From Brachypodium distachyon (Eukaryota > Streptophyta > Magnoliopsida > Poales > Poaceae), in NCBI RefSeq assembly GCF_000005505.3, contig NC_016134.3, positions 24,999,584-25,063,583 of the forward strand: a stretch of 64,000 nucleotides of DNA, in the 5' to 3' direction. Position 1 is the first letter of the stretch. Every line of letters begins with the position of its first letter. The position numbers and the translations under genes were made by a program. Of this stretch, positions 21,490-33,519 are shown in pieces. A model generated the notes under the pieces. It was not told where the DNA came from. It made no database searches and saw only the letters and a list, made by a program, of their open reading frames with translations.

Positions 21490-22468
21490 TGTCGTCGCTC
21501 GGTGCTCCGACACCGGGGGCGTGCAGCCACGTCCCCCTTTTAGGTTCGGTAGGGGCGTCTGGGGCGCAGACCCGGTTATCCCCGGCACGGCCGATGAGGC
21601 CCCACGGAGCCGGAGAGACCAAGTGCCAGGTGGGTGCGCTAATACCAAAACAAATACACACCCGTTTTTTACCCAGGTTCGGGCCACCTGGAGGTGTAAA
21701 ACCTTACGTCCTGCCTGTCTGAACTGATACTGATTGCGGATCAAGCATTTACAAGTTTTTGCCGGGGCAGTTCCCGGGTTTCCTCTCAATGGCTAAGTAC
21801 TCCTTACTATTCTTTGCTTGCTGTCCACTGGAACCAACTGACCAACTCACTACCTTCCCAACTGTCGGACTCATCAACCATCTAACCCCCTTGACCGTTG
21901 GCATGGGTCCTCCTTTTATACACAAGAGGATGCCACATGTGCCACGGTGCATGGGCTACAAGTGTCCAACGGGGAGGCACGCAACTCTCCCCGGTGAGCT
22001 GGTGGCATGCATGAGTGCCACCTCCGCTGCTAGGGACCTAAGACCCTAGGGTAGGATTGGACAACCACTGTTCCTTGGATCGGACGGGTAACTACCCGTC
22101 GGTCGGCTCGTTTACTGCGCCGCACGCCTTACTCCTTGCCTTGGTGGGACCGCGCGTTCCGCACCCACCACGTGCCCGCGCGGGGCTGTCCAGTGGGCCC
22201 CACGACCCGAGGCGGGGGCACGCGTCCGGGAATCCCCAGTCCCCGCAAGTCGACCCGGGAAGCACCCGGGCCCAGCGCACCCGGGAACCTCCTCCCGGGA
22301 AGCAGCTTCCGGGGAGGTGCCTAAGCGGGAATATTCTCCGAAGCCCCGCTAGCCCCTTTCGGGCTGGTCGCTTGCCGGGAAGCTCGTCGGCGCTCCCCGG
22401 GATGAGACCTTCCCGGGAACCCGGGGGAGGGGCCCACGCGTCGCGCAGCGGTGGTACCCCGGGTGCCA
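21490..22468 (-). repeat. 5' LTR of the Gypsy element
   Basis: Bounded inside by the primer-binding site (minus strand ...GACGACA) and outside probably at 22,468 (minus strand TGGCACCC). A minus-strand TATA-like GTATAAAAGGAGGA at about 21,908-21,921 is the likely promoter. The outer 400 bp are GC-rich with repeated CCGGGAA motifs. The 14.4-15.2 kb region carries its own TATA-like TATAAAAGG (minus, about 14,487) but I see no sequence match between the two ends. Confidence 0.65.
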
Positions 22469-22605
22469 CTGGTGCGACCGTTTAAATTGAAATAAAGTCT
22501 TTTCAAAGCCTTTTGAGATTCAAATTTGAATTCAAATATGCAATTTTGGCATAATGCTCATGGATGCAATGCATATGAAAGAGTTTGAAATTTTGGGATG
22601 TTACA
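22469..22605. repeat. LTR-like end of element A, right fragment
   Basis: Sequence outside the Gypsy LTR that ends GAAATTTTGGGATGTTACA. Read on the minus strand it starts TGTAACATCCC, a very common LTR start in grass Gypsy elements. It probably continues the left part at 12.3-14.4 kb across the Gypsy insertion. Confidence 0.4.
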
Positions 22606-25600
22606 GTAGTCCTCATGACCTCACTCATCGAGATCCTCCTAGTAGATGTAGTTGGCATCCTCATCTTCATAGAACTCTGAATTTCAATAAAAATGCAATG
22701 CAATGAGTACATTATATACTCAGCGTGCCCCCTCAGAAAACCTGAATAACTACATGTATGGCTTCAAAGGAAGGCTATATGGTTATTTTGCATAAAAGCG
22801 ATTTTATTTGAAATACAACCATATTTTTGATGAAAGCGGTTTTACACCAAAACAAGTTTTATATGGTATCAATCCAATGACGTTCAACAACGACACCGGA
22901 TAAGCAGCGGCGGGATCCTCATGACCCGGCGGCACAATCGACCTTTGTCGATCCAACACACTCACACACCAACACCGAGAAATAGAGAGATGACAGGTAG
23001 ATGACCCAAGGTGCCACTTCACTCGTCGATTAACCACGGACACGGCTATTCGAATAGTTTTGACTCTGCAGAGTTTGTACACTGTACCCACATGAAACCT
23101 CGTGTTACCCCGCTGCTGTCCTCCCGTCGGAGTAGCAATGGCGTCGATTACGTGACCTTTCAATCAACGATCCTTGGTATTGTCTCAGCCCGCTAAGGTT
23201 TCCCAGTCGGAGGTGTGTATGTCCACCCGTTAAAGGCCCCTCTTGCGCCAAACAACGGCCGCAGCTGCCAGGGATAGCAAGTCCCTCAAGTCTCCACGAG
23301 ACCCAATCCACCACTTGGCCGAGACGCCACCAATTCACGCTGACCTAGTTGGTACGCCTTACCCATTTAGGCATGTGGTTGCACTTGTATGGTGAAGTAA
23401 GCGGAAATCAGACATTTTCCCTTATAGGGTACAACGGCAAACCACAAACTCGAGGGACTCCAATCCACTCCACCAACAATCCGATGCCGCCATACCCTTG
23501 GTAAGTTCACCAGAATAGTATTAAAACACACCATCGACACTTGTCGCACAAGTCCGACCACACTCAACATCCAACATGCTCACAATAATTCAGTTTTAAA
23601 AGAATAACTCGCACTTGAGATGACATACTCGGAAGAATGTGAACTAAGTTATTAAGCAAGGCTAAGCAGATCTACTATGTGTAAGAATACTAAATAAACT
23701 ATTTCAGGTATTAGGAGAAAGGCGACAAGCAGATTATGGCATCATGATAGCGTCAATCGACACACTATCTATAGGAATAAAATAGCATGCATGTTTATAA
23801 AACAATAAAATAACTATGTTCAAAGAGAGGGGGGGCGAGGATGCTCTTCTTTTTCAACCTTTTGTCCTTGTTCCACCTCGTCACTCTCTATTCGTCGTAA
23901 CGATAACAAGAACAAAGAAAATAAATACAAAAGCAATAATGCCAAATAAAATACAAATAAAAGAGTGAATAGGAAACAAGGCCAAGAATAGGTTTGGAAA
24001 GGCTAGGAATAACTTGGATAGGATTGTGTATTGAGATAGATTCCAAGAAAGATAACTATATACCTGAAATGAAGGATATAGCTGGATTGTCCATACCCTT
24101 TAGTATAACAATAAATACTAAACTATAAAGCTATGCTGCCACTAACCAAAAATAGCTCAAGCATATAGGTAAAAGCAGTCCAGGACAAAGAAATGCACCT
24201 TATCATTGTTAATTTGCAAGTACCAATCAACTCATATCATACGACAAGTGGTGATCATAACATCTAGCATGCAGCAAGATGAGCGAGAGAATTACAAAGC
24301 TAATAATGCTCTCTACACATGAATAAAAATATAAAAACAGAGCTTGTTCTAATTCAAGTCAAGGTTGAATACAAAGCCTGATTTCAGTGGTAATCAATTA
24401 AACAAAATCACAGCAAATAAACTATGAGTAATGCATGGCACACATGATATTCCATACTAGTAAAACCGAACATATAATTTATACTAATGGCATGAGCATA
24501 ACAATAACTAAGAGATGCATCTTAATTGTATGCAACTATACATCTTAGGCATTTACAAACAATCATCTACATCATGGAAGGCACAACAAACAATGCTATC
24601 ATGTGAGAATAATTAATACGGATAAAGCACTCTACAATATATATGCTCGTTCGGTGGCAATAATTAGCTATCATGTGATATTATGAACATACACACCATA
24701 CAAGTAGTAAGCATCATGGCAGCAAGCTATTGTACAAGGAAATAACATCCCTATATTGGCTTAAACAAGTACAAGCTAGCAGCAACTAACATGTATCACT
24801 AGCTCGCAAGCAAGAGGCTAACCATGGATGAGTATACCATACTAACTAAGCCAAGTCAAACTATAACAAAGTATTATATACAAGTACTCTATACAACAAA
24901 AGCAATAATAAAGCACATGCATATTCTTTCTATCTATAAATACAACCAAGATCATGTCATTGGAATGGTACTAAAGTTCTAGTAAAGCATTCATAGATTA
25001 TTTAATAGATACAAGAATACCTACGGCAAAAGTATCACAATTGTACAAGCCTACTCTATGCAATATAAGCAGCGGATAAACGCAATCATCGTACCATGAC
25101 ATCTGAACAGCATGGAAAGCATCAAAACAACATAAGTATAAAACATTGGAATGCTGCAATATAATTAAACAAATAGTATATACAAGATCAAGCATATTTA
25201 TATACACTAAACATGATATATCTATTGAAAAATAATAATGTTAAAAACACACTAGCAATCCATAAATACTCAAAGAACTACCAGCTAGCAGCATCTATGA
25301 GAAAAATGTAAGTTATAGAGAATCGAAAATAACCAAAGCAAGTATCATGGCTACAAATAAACAAAAATACAAGCAAGGATGTTACTTTTTATAAATCTGA
25401 AAACTAGCTATCTAGGCATGTGTATACAAACTTTAGAAACATTTGTATAGCAATACAAATCATCACAGGATATAAATATTAGAAGCAGCCCACGATGTAA
25501 ATATAACCCGCAGAAATAAGCTACGCAAAACATATGCAAGAATCGAATGACCATTTATTAATCTGCGCAAAAATAGATACACTCATCGATCAATAACATA

Positions 25601-26600
25601 AATATGACTGAGTTCTAAAATATGTTCAGAATACTCATAAATGTATCTAAAATGCCACACGATGCAGTTTAATGCAATGGAATTCATGCATATGAATTTC
25701 TGATCTTACCGATGAAGTACAATGCAAACATTTGCCTTTTAAATAATAGAAGACTTGGCTAAGAAAAGGGATTCAGAAGTGAATGTCTAATTAACATGGG
25801 TGAAAGTAAGACTAACTAATAACATGATCTTAAAGACATTTAAGCAGATTTTTACAGAGCAAGAACATGTATGATTAAAATGACTAATGCATATGAGATA
25901 ATGACTTTGCAATCCTAGTATCTTCAAATCTACCAGTCCGAAAAATATGAAATTATTTGTATGAAAATTAAATAAATGTTATACCATGATACACACTGTA
26001 GATGCAACAGATTTCACCCAAACAAAATAAATCTAGCAAAAAGATGAAATCAACCAATTGGCTCTAAGCAGGATAGGCTAATTTGAGTTTCTGACTCCCA
26101 AATCCTAGGCGATTGGTCCGGGACATCTAACCAGTATTAATGACGTCCAGAGATGAGTACTAAAGCAAGGAAGAAAGATTTGATTGGTGGAAAATATTCA
26201 GAAGTCCAAGAAAGATCGGATTCGGGGCTGTTGGATCAATTGGTTCAGAATTCCAATTGACTTTGTGGATGGGCTGGGTATAGAAGCATTCATAAGGATG
26301 TTGATTGGACCAGATGCTCACCAATTCGTGGAACAGCAGTAGATTAGGAAGGAGAAAATTCGGTGGCTGGTGTAGTCGTTCAGAGGATGGTTTCTCTGCG
26401 CAGTCCTTTCTTCCTTAGTGCATGCGGCTTGGTCCTCTCTTCATGGCCTGTACCGCTCCATCCCTGGCTGCTGTAATCGATCAGGAGATGGCTCTTCAAT
26501 CTGCAGTACTCCTCTTCTCTTCTTGCTGTGCAATGCTTGTCCTCCTCTTCCTGTGCGTACTGCTCCTCCTGATCGCTTGTCCAAAAAATATAACAGTTGT
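22606..26600. other. Long AT-rich non-coding stretch, possibly a non-autonomous LTR element interior
   Basis: No gag, pol or host coding frame could be recognised in about 4 kb. The first kilobase (to about 23,580) is moderately GC-rich and reads on the minus strand like the leader/3' interior that precedes a TGTAACATCCC LTR. The remainder is strongly AT-rich with many ATGCAT, ACATGT and AAGCA words. A large retrotransposon derivative without coding capacity would fit; it could also be CACTA interior. No second LTR at the right end was found. Confidence 0.35.
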
Positions 26601-27179
26601 ATTTTTTAGTGTATAATAATATTGTTTATTCTCAATATAAGTTTTAGACATTGATTCATAGTGTTTTAGACAAATTTCTGTGATTATGTGTGGCTTTGCT
26701 GCTAATTTAATTCCATAAAATTCAATTTTCATTAAAATGAGCTGAAACTTCGCATGAGAATACCTCTCAGTCTAATGAAGCCACATGGAAAAAATCATGC
26801 CCAAAGTTGTTATAATGTTACAATTTGGATGTTGACTTAGAAGGTATCAGAGATATCTACCTAGATAATTCCAATATGGTATTCTTATGGGCTTCCTTTG
26901 AAATTTTGACACCAAACTTCATATACAAACATATTGTTGTGTGAGAAGCCTCCATGCCAAATATCAGACCATTCTGAGCAATTTTGTAATTTATAACAAT
27001 TTTTAACCACATTAAACACTACAAAAGCATAAATATTTCATTTTCAGCAATGTATTTAGCATTGAAATCTTTAGTGAGACAAGAAATAATTATTATACAC
27101 TTCAAAGTACATGTGCCATAGTTTTCAGAGAGACACATAATACAATAAGAATATAATACTAGAACCAAACTATTAACCA

Positions 27180-27400
27180 GTGACGGGTATATACAATATC
27201 ACCGCCACTGGTGCGTGGAATAGGCATGTGGTGAACCCTCACTATTGTTTCAATTACCAGTGGTGGGGTTTTCATATACCCGCCACTGGTGGGTCACCAA
27301 TGGCGGGTATCCGGAAATACCCGCCACCGGTGGTCTCTTGTACCAGTAACCCTAGGAAGGGTCGCCAGTGGCGGGTATCCATGAAATACCCGCCACTCGT
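27180..27400. repeat. CACTA subterminal repeat block
   Basis: At least seven units of a 12-14 bp motif (ACCCGCCACTGGTG and its complement CACCAGTGGCGGGT) alternate in orientation over 220 bp, e.g. at 27,182, 27,205, 27,260, 27,280, 27,300, 27,318 and 27,366. This is the motif seen next to the CACTA terminus at 12,058. Such arrays are binding sites for the CACTA-encoded regulatory protein. The block lies directly upstream of the element's first gene. Confidence 0.8.
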
Positions 27401-27640
27401 GATGTTCCCTATATATATTACAGAGCGGGACTTAGCGAAATTTTTCGTATCCGAAGCGCGCGTCCTCCCCGACCAGCAGCGCTTCCTCGACCTCCCCGAC
27501 AGCCAAGCGCTGCCCAAATCTCGCGCCACTGCCGCCGCCGCTGCCCTTCTCCCTCGCCTCCCCTCCCCTCCCTCGCGCCTCCCTCGTCGCCGCCCTTCTC
27601 CTCGCCTCCTCGCCGAAACCCTAACCTAGCAGCCACCGCC

Positions 27641-29889
27641 ATGTCTTCGAAGGACACGAGCTGGGGGGTCGCAACGGACGACGAGGAGCGGGAAGCCCCT
27701 CGCCCCGCAGGCCCTGCCGCCGGCCACTGAATCTGGATCCGGCGGCCCCGCCTTGCCGCCGCCCGGCCCGCATCGCTGGGGGCGCGGCCGGGCCGCCTCA
27801 ACGCTGCCGCCTCCACCGGCGGCCCCGGCCTTCTCCGCCCCGGCCCCGGCCGCCTCCGCCGACCCCGCCAACGCCACCACCACGGCCACCGCGACCGCCT
27901 CCACCGCCGACGCCACCACCACGGCGGCCGTCCCCGCCACCGACACCACCACCGCGGCCATCCCCATCGCCGTCACTGCCCCTGCCCAGGTAAGGGTTAG
28001 GGTTCAATTTTTTCTATTAAATGGGTTCAATTTTATGAATTTGCTATTGTTTAGTGACAAATTATGGTTCAGTTTGAAGAATTTGGTATTAAATTGGTTC
28101 AATTAGATCAATTTGCTAATGTTTAGTGGTAAAATATGGTTCAATTTGATCAAATTGCTGCTGCTTAGTGTCAAAGTATGGTTTAATTTGATTCATTTGC
28201 TGCTAGTTATGGATTTGTTTGATGAAATATGATTGAATTTGATCCCGACCATCCGGTTGATATGAGGAATGTGGGCCCGGCCATCATGCCGAGTCGTTGA
28301 GAAGGGTCCGGCCATCATGCCGAGGGGGTATATGTGTGTGGGAGTTTTTTTTATGCAGGTATAAAATTCGGGTAAACTCATTTGTTGTTTTACAGCAATA
28401 TTCATGCCGAAATTTTCTTGTTTTACAGCATAGGTCATGCCGAATTTTTCTGTTTTTTTAATTGCTTTTATAAGTGTTGGATAGGAACCTCAGGCTCGCG
28501 TTGAAGAGGTGCCTGAGCAGCCACCGGTTGTGGAGGGAGAAGTCGAAGAAGAAGCGGGGGCACCTTCCTCGGGCTCGGAAATTGCCATGAGCGAAGGAGC
28601 CGAGGAGCAGCTGTTCCTTGAAGGAGCCAAGGAGCAGATAACGAGGAAGAAGCCCAGGGTGCGATGTCTTAGGCTACGGAGTCGACTACTCAGTCGAAGT
28701 CCAAGCGGGGGGCGAACAAGGTGCCGACGGAGTCGTGGGTCGTCACCAAGCTAAATAAAGAAAACTACCCGGAGGAACCGGTGGAGGCTGCAGAAATTCT
28801 CGAACACATGCAATGCCATCATACGGGTACGCACTCGGATCTATCAAAGATGGAGCGACGTCCCGGAAGATGTGAAGCAGGACTGTTACGAGGCGGCATG
28901 GAAGCGGTTCGTGCCTGCCAATGATGAGACCAGGAGACGGTTGGAGTGGCGGATTTACCAAGTCATGAGGAAGGGCCAGAGCACGTGGCAATATAACTGC
29001 AGGAAGCTCATCGGCAAAGACTGGAAGACAAAGGTTAACAAGCACTGGAAGGGGATCTCGGAGGAGGACTGGGAGAGGTTCAAGGTGTGGGTCAGGTTAG
29101 ATGAATTCAAGGCCAGCCAAAAATGGGACAAGGAGCTTAGTGAGAAAAGGCCCTTCGACCACCGCCTCGGCAGTCGTGGACGCCCCGGAAAGGAGAAGGT
29201 GTGGGAGAAGGAGGACGCCGCATTGGACCAAGCCGGTATACAGCCAAGGGTCCCAACTTTGCTTCGCGGTGAGTGCTCCAGCAAATGGCTGCGGTCGTCC
29301 ATGACCGCAAATCAGTGGGCGGGCCTGGAGCCTATGTCAGAGAAGCAAGAGGCTGCACTCGTAAGGCCTCGTCCTGACATCTTCTTTTATTGGTTGGGCT
29401 TCTTATACTCACATATAAGATTAACACCAAGCATGTTGTTTTTTGTATACAGGGTGAAATGGCAAAGTGGGAGTCGGATGGCTCCCACTCGTCTATCAAC
29501 CAACAATGGGATGATGCCATCAGCTACGCTCTGCAACGAAATGAGCATGGGGGCCATATGCGAGGTGTCGGTTCCGGGCCCTTTCGCAGGCAGATGGCGA
29601 AAGAGCAAGGTTCCCTCAAATGCAGAAGGGCGTCCAACAAAGAACAGAGCTCAGAGGAATTAGATGAGAAGATCCGGGTGTTGGCGAGGGAGGAGCTCAG
29701 GAAGCTCATGCGGCATGCAAGGGACCAGCGTGACGTTGACACCTTCATTGATCACGGTGTTTTCCCACCGGCGCCCTTCCAACCAACCCCACCCACACCG
29801 GATCCGTCCCCACTACCCAATAAGAGCACCTCATGCTCCGGCACCGAGTGCCAGCTTGACCCGCTTGGGCCACCCGACGAGAACCTCAC
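27641..29889 (+). pseudogene. CACTA (En/Spm) ORF, Ptta/En/Spm-type transposon protein, N-terminal exons
   Basis: Begins at ATG 27,641 (MSSKDTSWGVATDDEERE) after a GC-rich leader. An Ala/Pro/Thr-rich low-complexity stretch ends at a donor after PAQ (27,988). The second exon region, from about 28,490, is acidic (VEEEAGAPSSGSE) and leads to TESWVVTKLNKENYPEEP. After a frame change comes DVKQDCYEAAWKRFVPANDE, NCRKLIGKDWKTKVNKHWKG and FKASQKWDKELSEKRPF, ending at a donor near 29,361. A third exon (about 29,454-29,889) holds GGHMRGVGSGPF, a charged helix (ELDEKIRVLAREELRKLMRH) and a Pro-rich tail. The middle block matches the plant transposase family Ptta/En/Spm (PF03004 type). Stops at 27,728 and shifts near 28,830 make it defective. 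Confidence 0.75.
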
Positions 29890-29979
29890 AGTAAGCGTCT
29901 TCCCGCGCTACGAAAAATAGTGAAATACCACTATCATGCTCCAATCTATTAATGATGTTGCCATGTTTGTCATGCGCAG

Positions 29980-31831
29980 AAGGGCATCAAATGCTGGCTA
30001 CACATGCCGACGGTGGGGAATACTCTGGGCGCGCGCGGTTTGCTGATGCCGCGTACGGCCGTGGTGCACCACGTGACCCTGCGAGACGACATGGTCAGGA
30101 TGCAGGTGGACTCCGTGCTCAAGGGCTTCGAGGACGAACCGGTCCCTTATCCTCCGCACAAAGAGGCGACGACCCTAAGGGATTGCGTCAACTCCTACCT
30201 CATCTGGCCTAGGAGGTTGGTGGTCCTTGCTACGGAGCCATCTCCATCTCCGTCGCCCCGCCTCAGTCCGTCTCCACCAGCCTGGCACCTGACGTCTCCG
30301 TCGCCGCTTGGCGCCTCACCCGGTCCTTTGGACTACGAGCCCGCGAAACGAGACTTCTCACCTGCGGCGGAGTGCAGCATCGACAATGCAGGACAAAATC
30401 CTCCGTCACCGCCCAAACCCGAAGCCCCGAAGCCATTCGCACCAAGACCCGTCCCTCGGAGAGCCGCAGCACAATCGGCCCCGTTGGAGCGCCGTCCAAG
30501 TGCCCCATCTAGGATGCAGGTCCCGAAGAAACCGGACAGTTCCGATTTCTTGAGACACAAGAAAAACAAAAGGGGGACAGGCGGCAAGGCAAGCAAGGGC
30601 TCCTCCAAGGAGGGGAAAGAGTCGTCTTCTACGGGAAGACAACCAAAGACCGCGCCGCAGATAGAAGGAATTTGGAAAGAGCGGCCAGACATTCAGAAGA
30701 TGCCCACCCACCCCCGTGTCGGAGATAGATTGCCTGATGGGTCTTATTTCATGGACAGGCGATTCTCTCAATTTTTGTTGTTCCACCCCGGACAAATCGA
30801 TGGTGTCTCAGGATGACCTGTATCGCCTGCCACGGGAGATGCAAGAGCTCCATGAAAAATACATGAATGTGGCATCATTAGGAGCAGACCTAACAAATCT
30901 GGAAATTAGGGTTCAAGTGCCAAAGCATTATGGCTTCTTCGACTCCAATACGGGGGAAATCCCGAAGGAAAATGACGTTACCTTCGGCATTGACTTACTC
31001 GACTTGTTTCACCTCTTCAACCGCAAGTGCCTCGACAACGCCATATTAAGACTGTGGTGTGTACACTACACGAGGGAGGCCTATAGGGTGAAGCAATATG
31101 GGATGGCCGTCGCCGACCCCCTTCTCTTCAACGCCACTTTGCTTGGTCCAGATCCATTGTTGGCCGAAAGTCGAAGGTTGGCGATTGAATACCTCACTCA
31201 ATTCATGTTGAAGCACCAAGACCGCCGTTTTGTATTGATATTGTACCATCTACAGTAAATTGTTTTCAATTCGCGTGAATACATACATCTTTTGCGTCGG
31301 AAGACTTGCTTGTTATATTATTTGGCTAATACAATGTGCGTCCTTTTGTGAAACAGCGGCCATTGGGTGACAATCGCCATCTGCCTCGATATGGGAGGGG
31401 TCACATATTTTGATCCACTGCGACGCAAGGGGAATGAACCACAACGCAACTTTGAGCTGATCAAATATGTCATCGACGCAGCCTATCGTGACGCGGTGAA
31501 ATGGTACGGGATGACTGGCTTCAGCTGCAATCCTGACGCTCCCCTCAGGCACACTTTCAACTTCCCCTGCGAGTAACAGCCTGAAGGATCCGTCTACTGT
31601 GGTTACTACTGCGCGCACACTATTCAGCAGATGATCAACGACTTCAAGCCGAAGGGGAAGAAGACCTTCGAAGAAGTGAGGAATTGGTTTCTGGCCAACA
31701 CCGAGTTAGGGCACAACTCAGAAATTCTCGTGTACGAGATCCAGAAGGACATCGGCGAAATCCTCAACAAGGAGGTCCTCAAATCGAGCGGGGATTACTA
31801 CGGCGGCGGGATTGTCGCCAAAAGTGGCTAA
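29980..31831 (+). pseudogene. CACTA ORF, C-terminal exons with Ulp1-type (C48) protease domain
   Basis: Continues the CACTA protein. The exon from about 29,980 reads KGIKCWLHMPTVGNTLGARG and VPYPPHKEATTLRDCVNSYL, then a Pro/Ser-rich spacer. After a frame change near 30,790 it continues through LREMQELH-like and FLILYHLQ-type sequence to a donor near 31,256. The next exon (from about 31,357) is a SUMO-protease-like C48 peptidase: catalytic His in GHWVTIAICLD, Asp in VTYFDPL, the oxyanion Gln in QPEGSVYCGYYC and the nucleophile Cys in VYCGYYC. A TAA at 31,574-31,576 splits it just before the Gln-Cys block, which then runs to 31,831. The residues themselves are intact. Host-derived Ulp1 domains are known in several plant DNA transposons; their role there is unsettled. 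No TNP2-type transposase is present. Confidence 0.8.
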
Positions 31832-32933
31832 ATTGTGTGGAACACTTCTATTTGTGGCTCATTCTTTTCAAACACTTTGTATACATGCATGTGACTTGAA
31901 TGTTTAACGTTGTGTGGAACTTTGTAATATATTTGCTACTATTATGTTTCTTTGGTGCTGTATACTGTGCTGCTGTATTCCTGCTATGTGCTGTATTCAT
32001 GCTATTTCTGTGCTACAGGAATATTTATTTTTATAAATAATTCATTTATTTATTTTCGGGAAAAAACAATACTAGTAGAAAGAAATTACACCATGGAGAC
32101 ACATGAACACCATCTGGGAAAGATACTGGAAAAATGCCCTGACTTTGGTACATGGCTCAACAAGTACCATTCTTTCTGTGACACAGGTCTGGGTTCAACA
32201 CAGCTATCATGTCTGCATGCCATACTTTTTCTGGCCACCCAAACCAAAGTCATGATGGGTGAGTACATGCATGATTACTACTCAATTGTGACTCTCAGGG
32301 TATCATTTGATCCTCTTCGGTTCAACCAAATGAACTAAAATTTCAAAATGACACATTTTTTTTATAGAAAACTAGTTCATCTGTTTGAAGTAAGGAGGGT
32401 TAAAAGGGTACCTTGAGGGTCACCATGTTGCACCTCTACCCACTGGTTTCGGAACTTTACAAAGTTCGATGGGATTCTTAGAAAGACATTGTTACACTGA
32501 AGTTTTCTTCATATTTCTATTTGTGAATTGAAATTTGGTGTTACAAAAGTTGAAAGCTCAAGAAATCACATGAAAGTTAGTGCTCAAAATTTTGGAAGGT
32601 CAACAAATTTCGTGAAAGTTGGCACGTGCTCAAAATTCTTGAAGTTCAATTTTGAAAATTAAGTTGGTCCCTTAATTTAAGAAATCTCTTTCTCCAAATA
32701 ATGTGAAAGTTGGTGTTAGATATCGTGAAAGCTCCAACAAAAGGAAGTGTATTTATTTAGGATTAATTATAAAGATTCCTAAAAGGTTCTAATATAGATA
32801 TATGACGTGGGTTGCTATATCTAGTTATCTAATTTTTATAGCAACAGAATATACGTATTAGTTTCTTACTAATTCTTATTGGTGCCCCTTTATTGTATAT
32901 CAATGATAACCATATTTGTTAGTGTTCTCTCAC
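31832..32933. other. Non-coding, CACTA 3' end not located
   Basis: Contains an A/T-rich tail after the protease stop. A weakly terminus-like ACTAGTAGAAAG at 32,071 is not a convincing CACTA end. The frame at 32,092-32,338 (METHEHHLGKILEKCPDF) matches nothing I know. The rest is AT-rich. Confidence 0.4.
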
Positions 32934-32941
32934 TATATATA
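32934..32941 (+). promoter_or_regulatory. TATA box of the DUF538 gene
   Basis: TATATATA at 32,934-32,941, about 135 bp before the ATG, followed by AC-rich leader sequence. Spacing suits a plant core promoter with a leader of about 100 bp. Confidence 0.5.
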
Positions 32942-33074
32942 CGGCACAATTCTACGATGAAAAACACATAAAGCTTGACACTCCTCGGTTGAGTTCTCTC
33001 ATTTCTAGATTACCTTGTCCCATACTCCTATACAGTACCTTATACTACCTGATACTAACCCAAAAGCACCATCA

Positions 33075-33519
33075 ATGGGGAAGCATCTCCTTCCCCTCCT
33101 CGTGGCAGTAGCAACCATCCTCGCCGCCACCGCCGCCGCAAGCCCCGCAAACACGGTGAACTCAACGACGGAGCCAACAGCATACGAGATGCTAGGGCGA
33201 TATGGCTTCCCAGTCGGCCTCCTCCCAGAGGGTGCGCAGAGCTACAAGCTCCAACAGGACGGCTCCTTTGAGGTGCACCTCGCAAACGAGTGCAGGTTCC
33301 GCGTAGGCGGTTACAGCATCCACTACAGCAGCCGCGTCGCCGGAAACATCCAGAACGGCGCCATCAACGGGCTCGAAGGCGTCAAGGTAAAGATTTTTGC
33401 TCACGTGGTTCAGCGTCGAGAAGGTCGGTCGAGATGGCGACGGAGTCAGGTTTCACGCAGGGATGATAGCCAAGACCTTCCCCGATAGTGTTTTCTCGTC
33501 TAGCCCCCATTGCGGATGA
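33075..33519 (+). pseudogene. DUF538 family secreted protein, single exon, frameshifted
   Basis: Plant-specific DUF538 (PF04398) protein; the family is stress-associated and of unknown biochemical role, with a lipid-binding fold of the BPI type proposed. ATG at 33,075 gives a signal peptide (MGKHLLPLLVAVATILAAT) followed by AYEMLGRYGFPVGLLPEGAQ, the family hallmark, and FEVHLANECRFRVGGY. The frame shifts in ATTTTTGCTC near 33,394-33,400, where one surplus base is the simplest reading. The shifted frame gives TWFSVEKVGRDGDGVRF and ends SSSPHCG at TGA 33,517-33,519, which fits the normal family length (about 145-150 residues). The unshifted frame runs to 33,488 with an unrelated tail. It may be a recent pseudogene or a sequence error. 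I chose this ATG over upstream in-frame codons because the signal peptide starts here. Confidence 0.85.

Larger units (their letters stand above)
14380..22468 (-). mobile_element. Ty3/Gypsy retrotransposon, Tat lineage (Retand/RIRE2-like), degenerate
   Basis: On the minus strand the order is 5' LTR, primer-binding site, gag, protease, RT, RNase H, a second RNase H, integrase, then a long 3' untranslated region with tandem repeats. The second, archaeal-type RNase H and the repeat-rich 3' UTR mark the Tat lineage. Several stops and frameshifts make it non-functional. Outer limits are approximate: the 5' LTR outer edge is probably at 22,468 (minus strand TGGCACCCGGGG). A left LTR matching the right one was not found. 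Confidence 0.88.

Noticed and set aside
32071..32083. ACTAGTAGAAAG considered as the CACTA right end
   Set aside because: It reads in left-end orientation, lacks the initial CACTA and has no target duplication.
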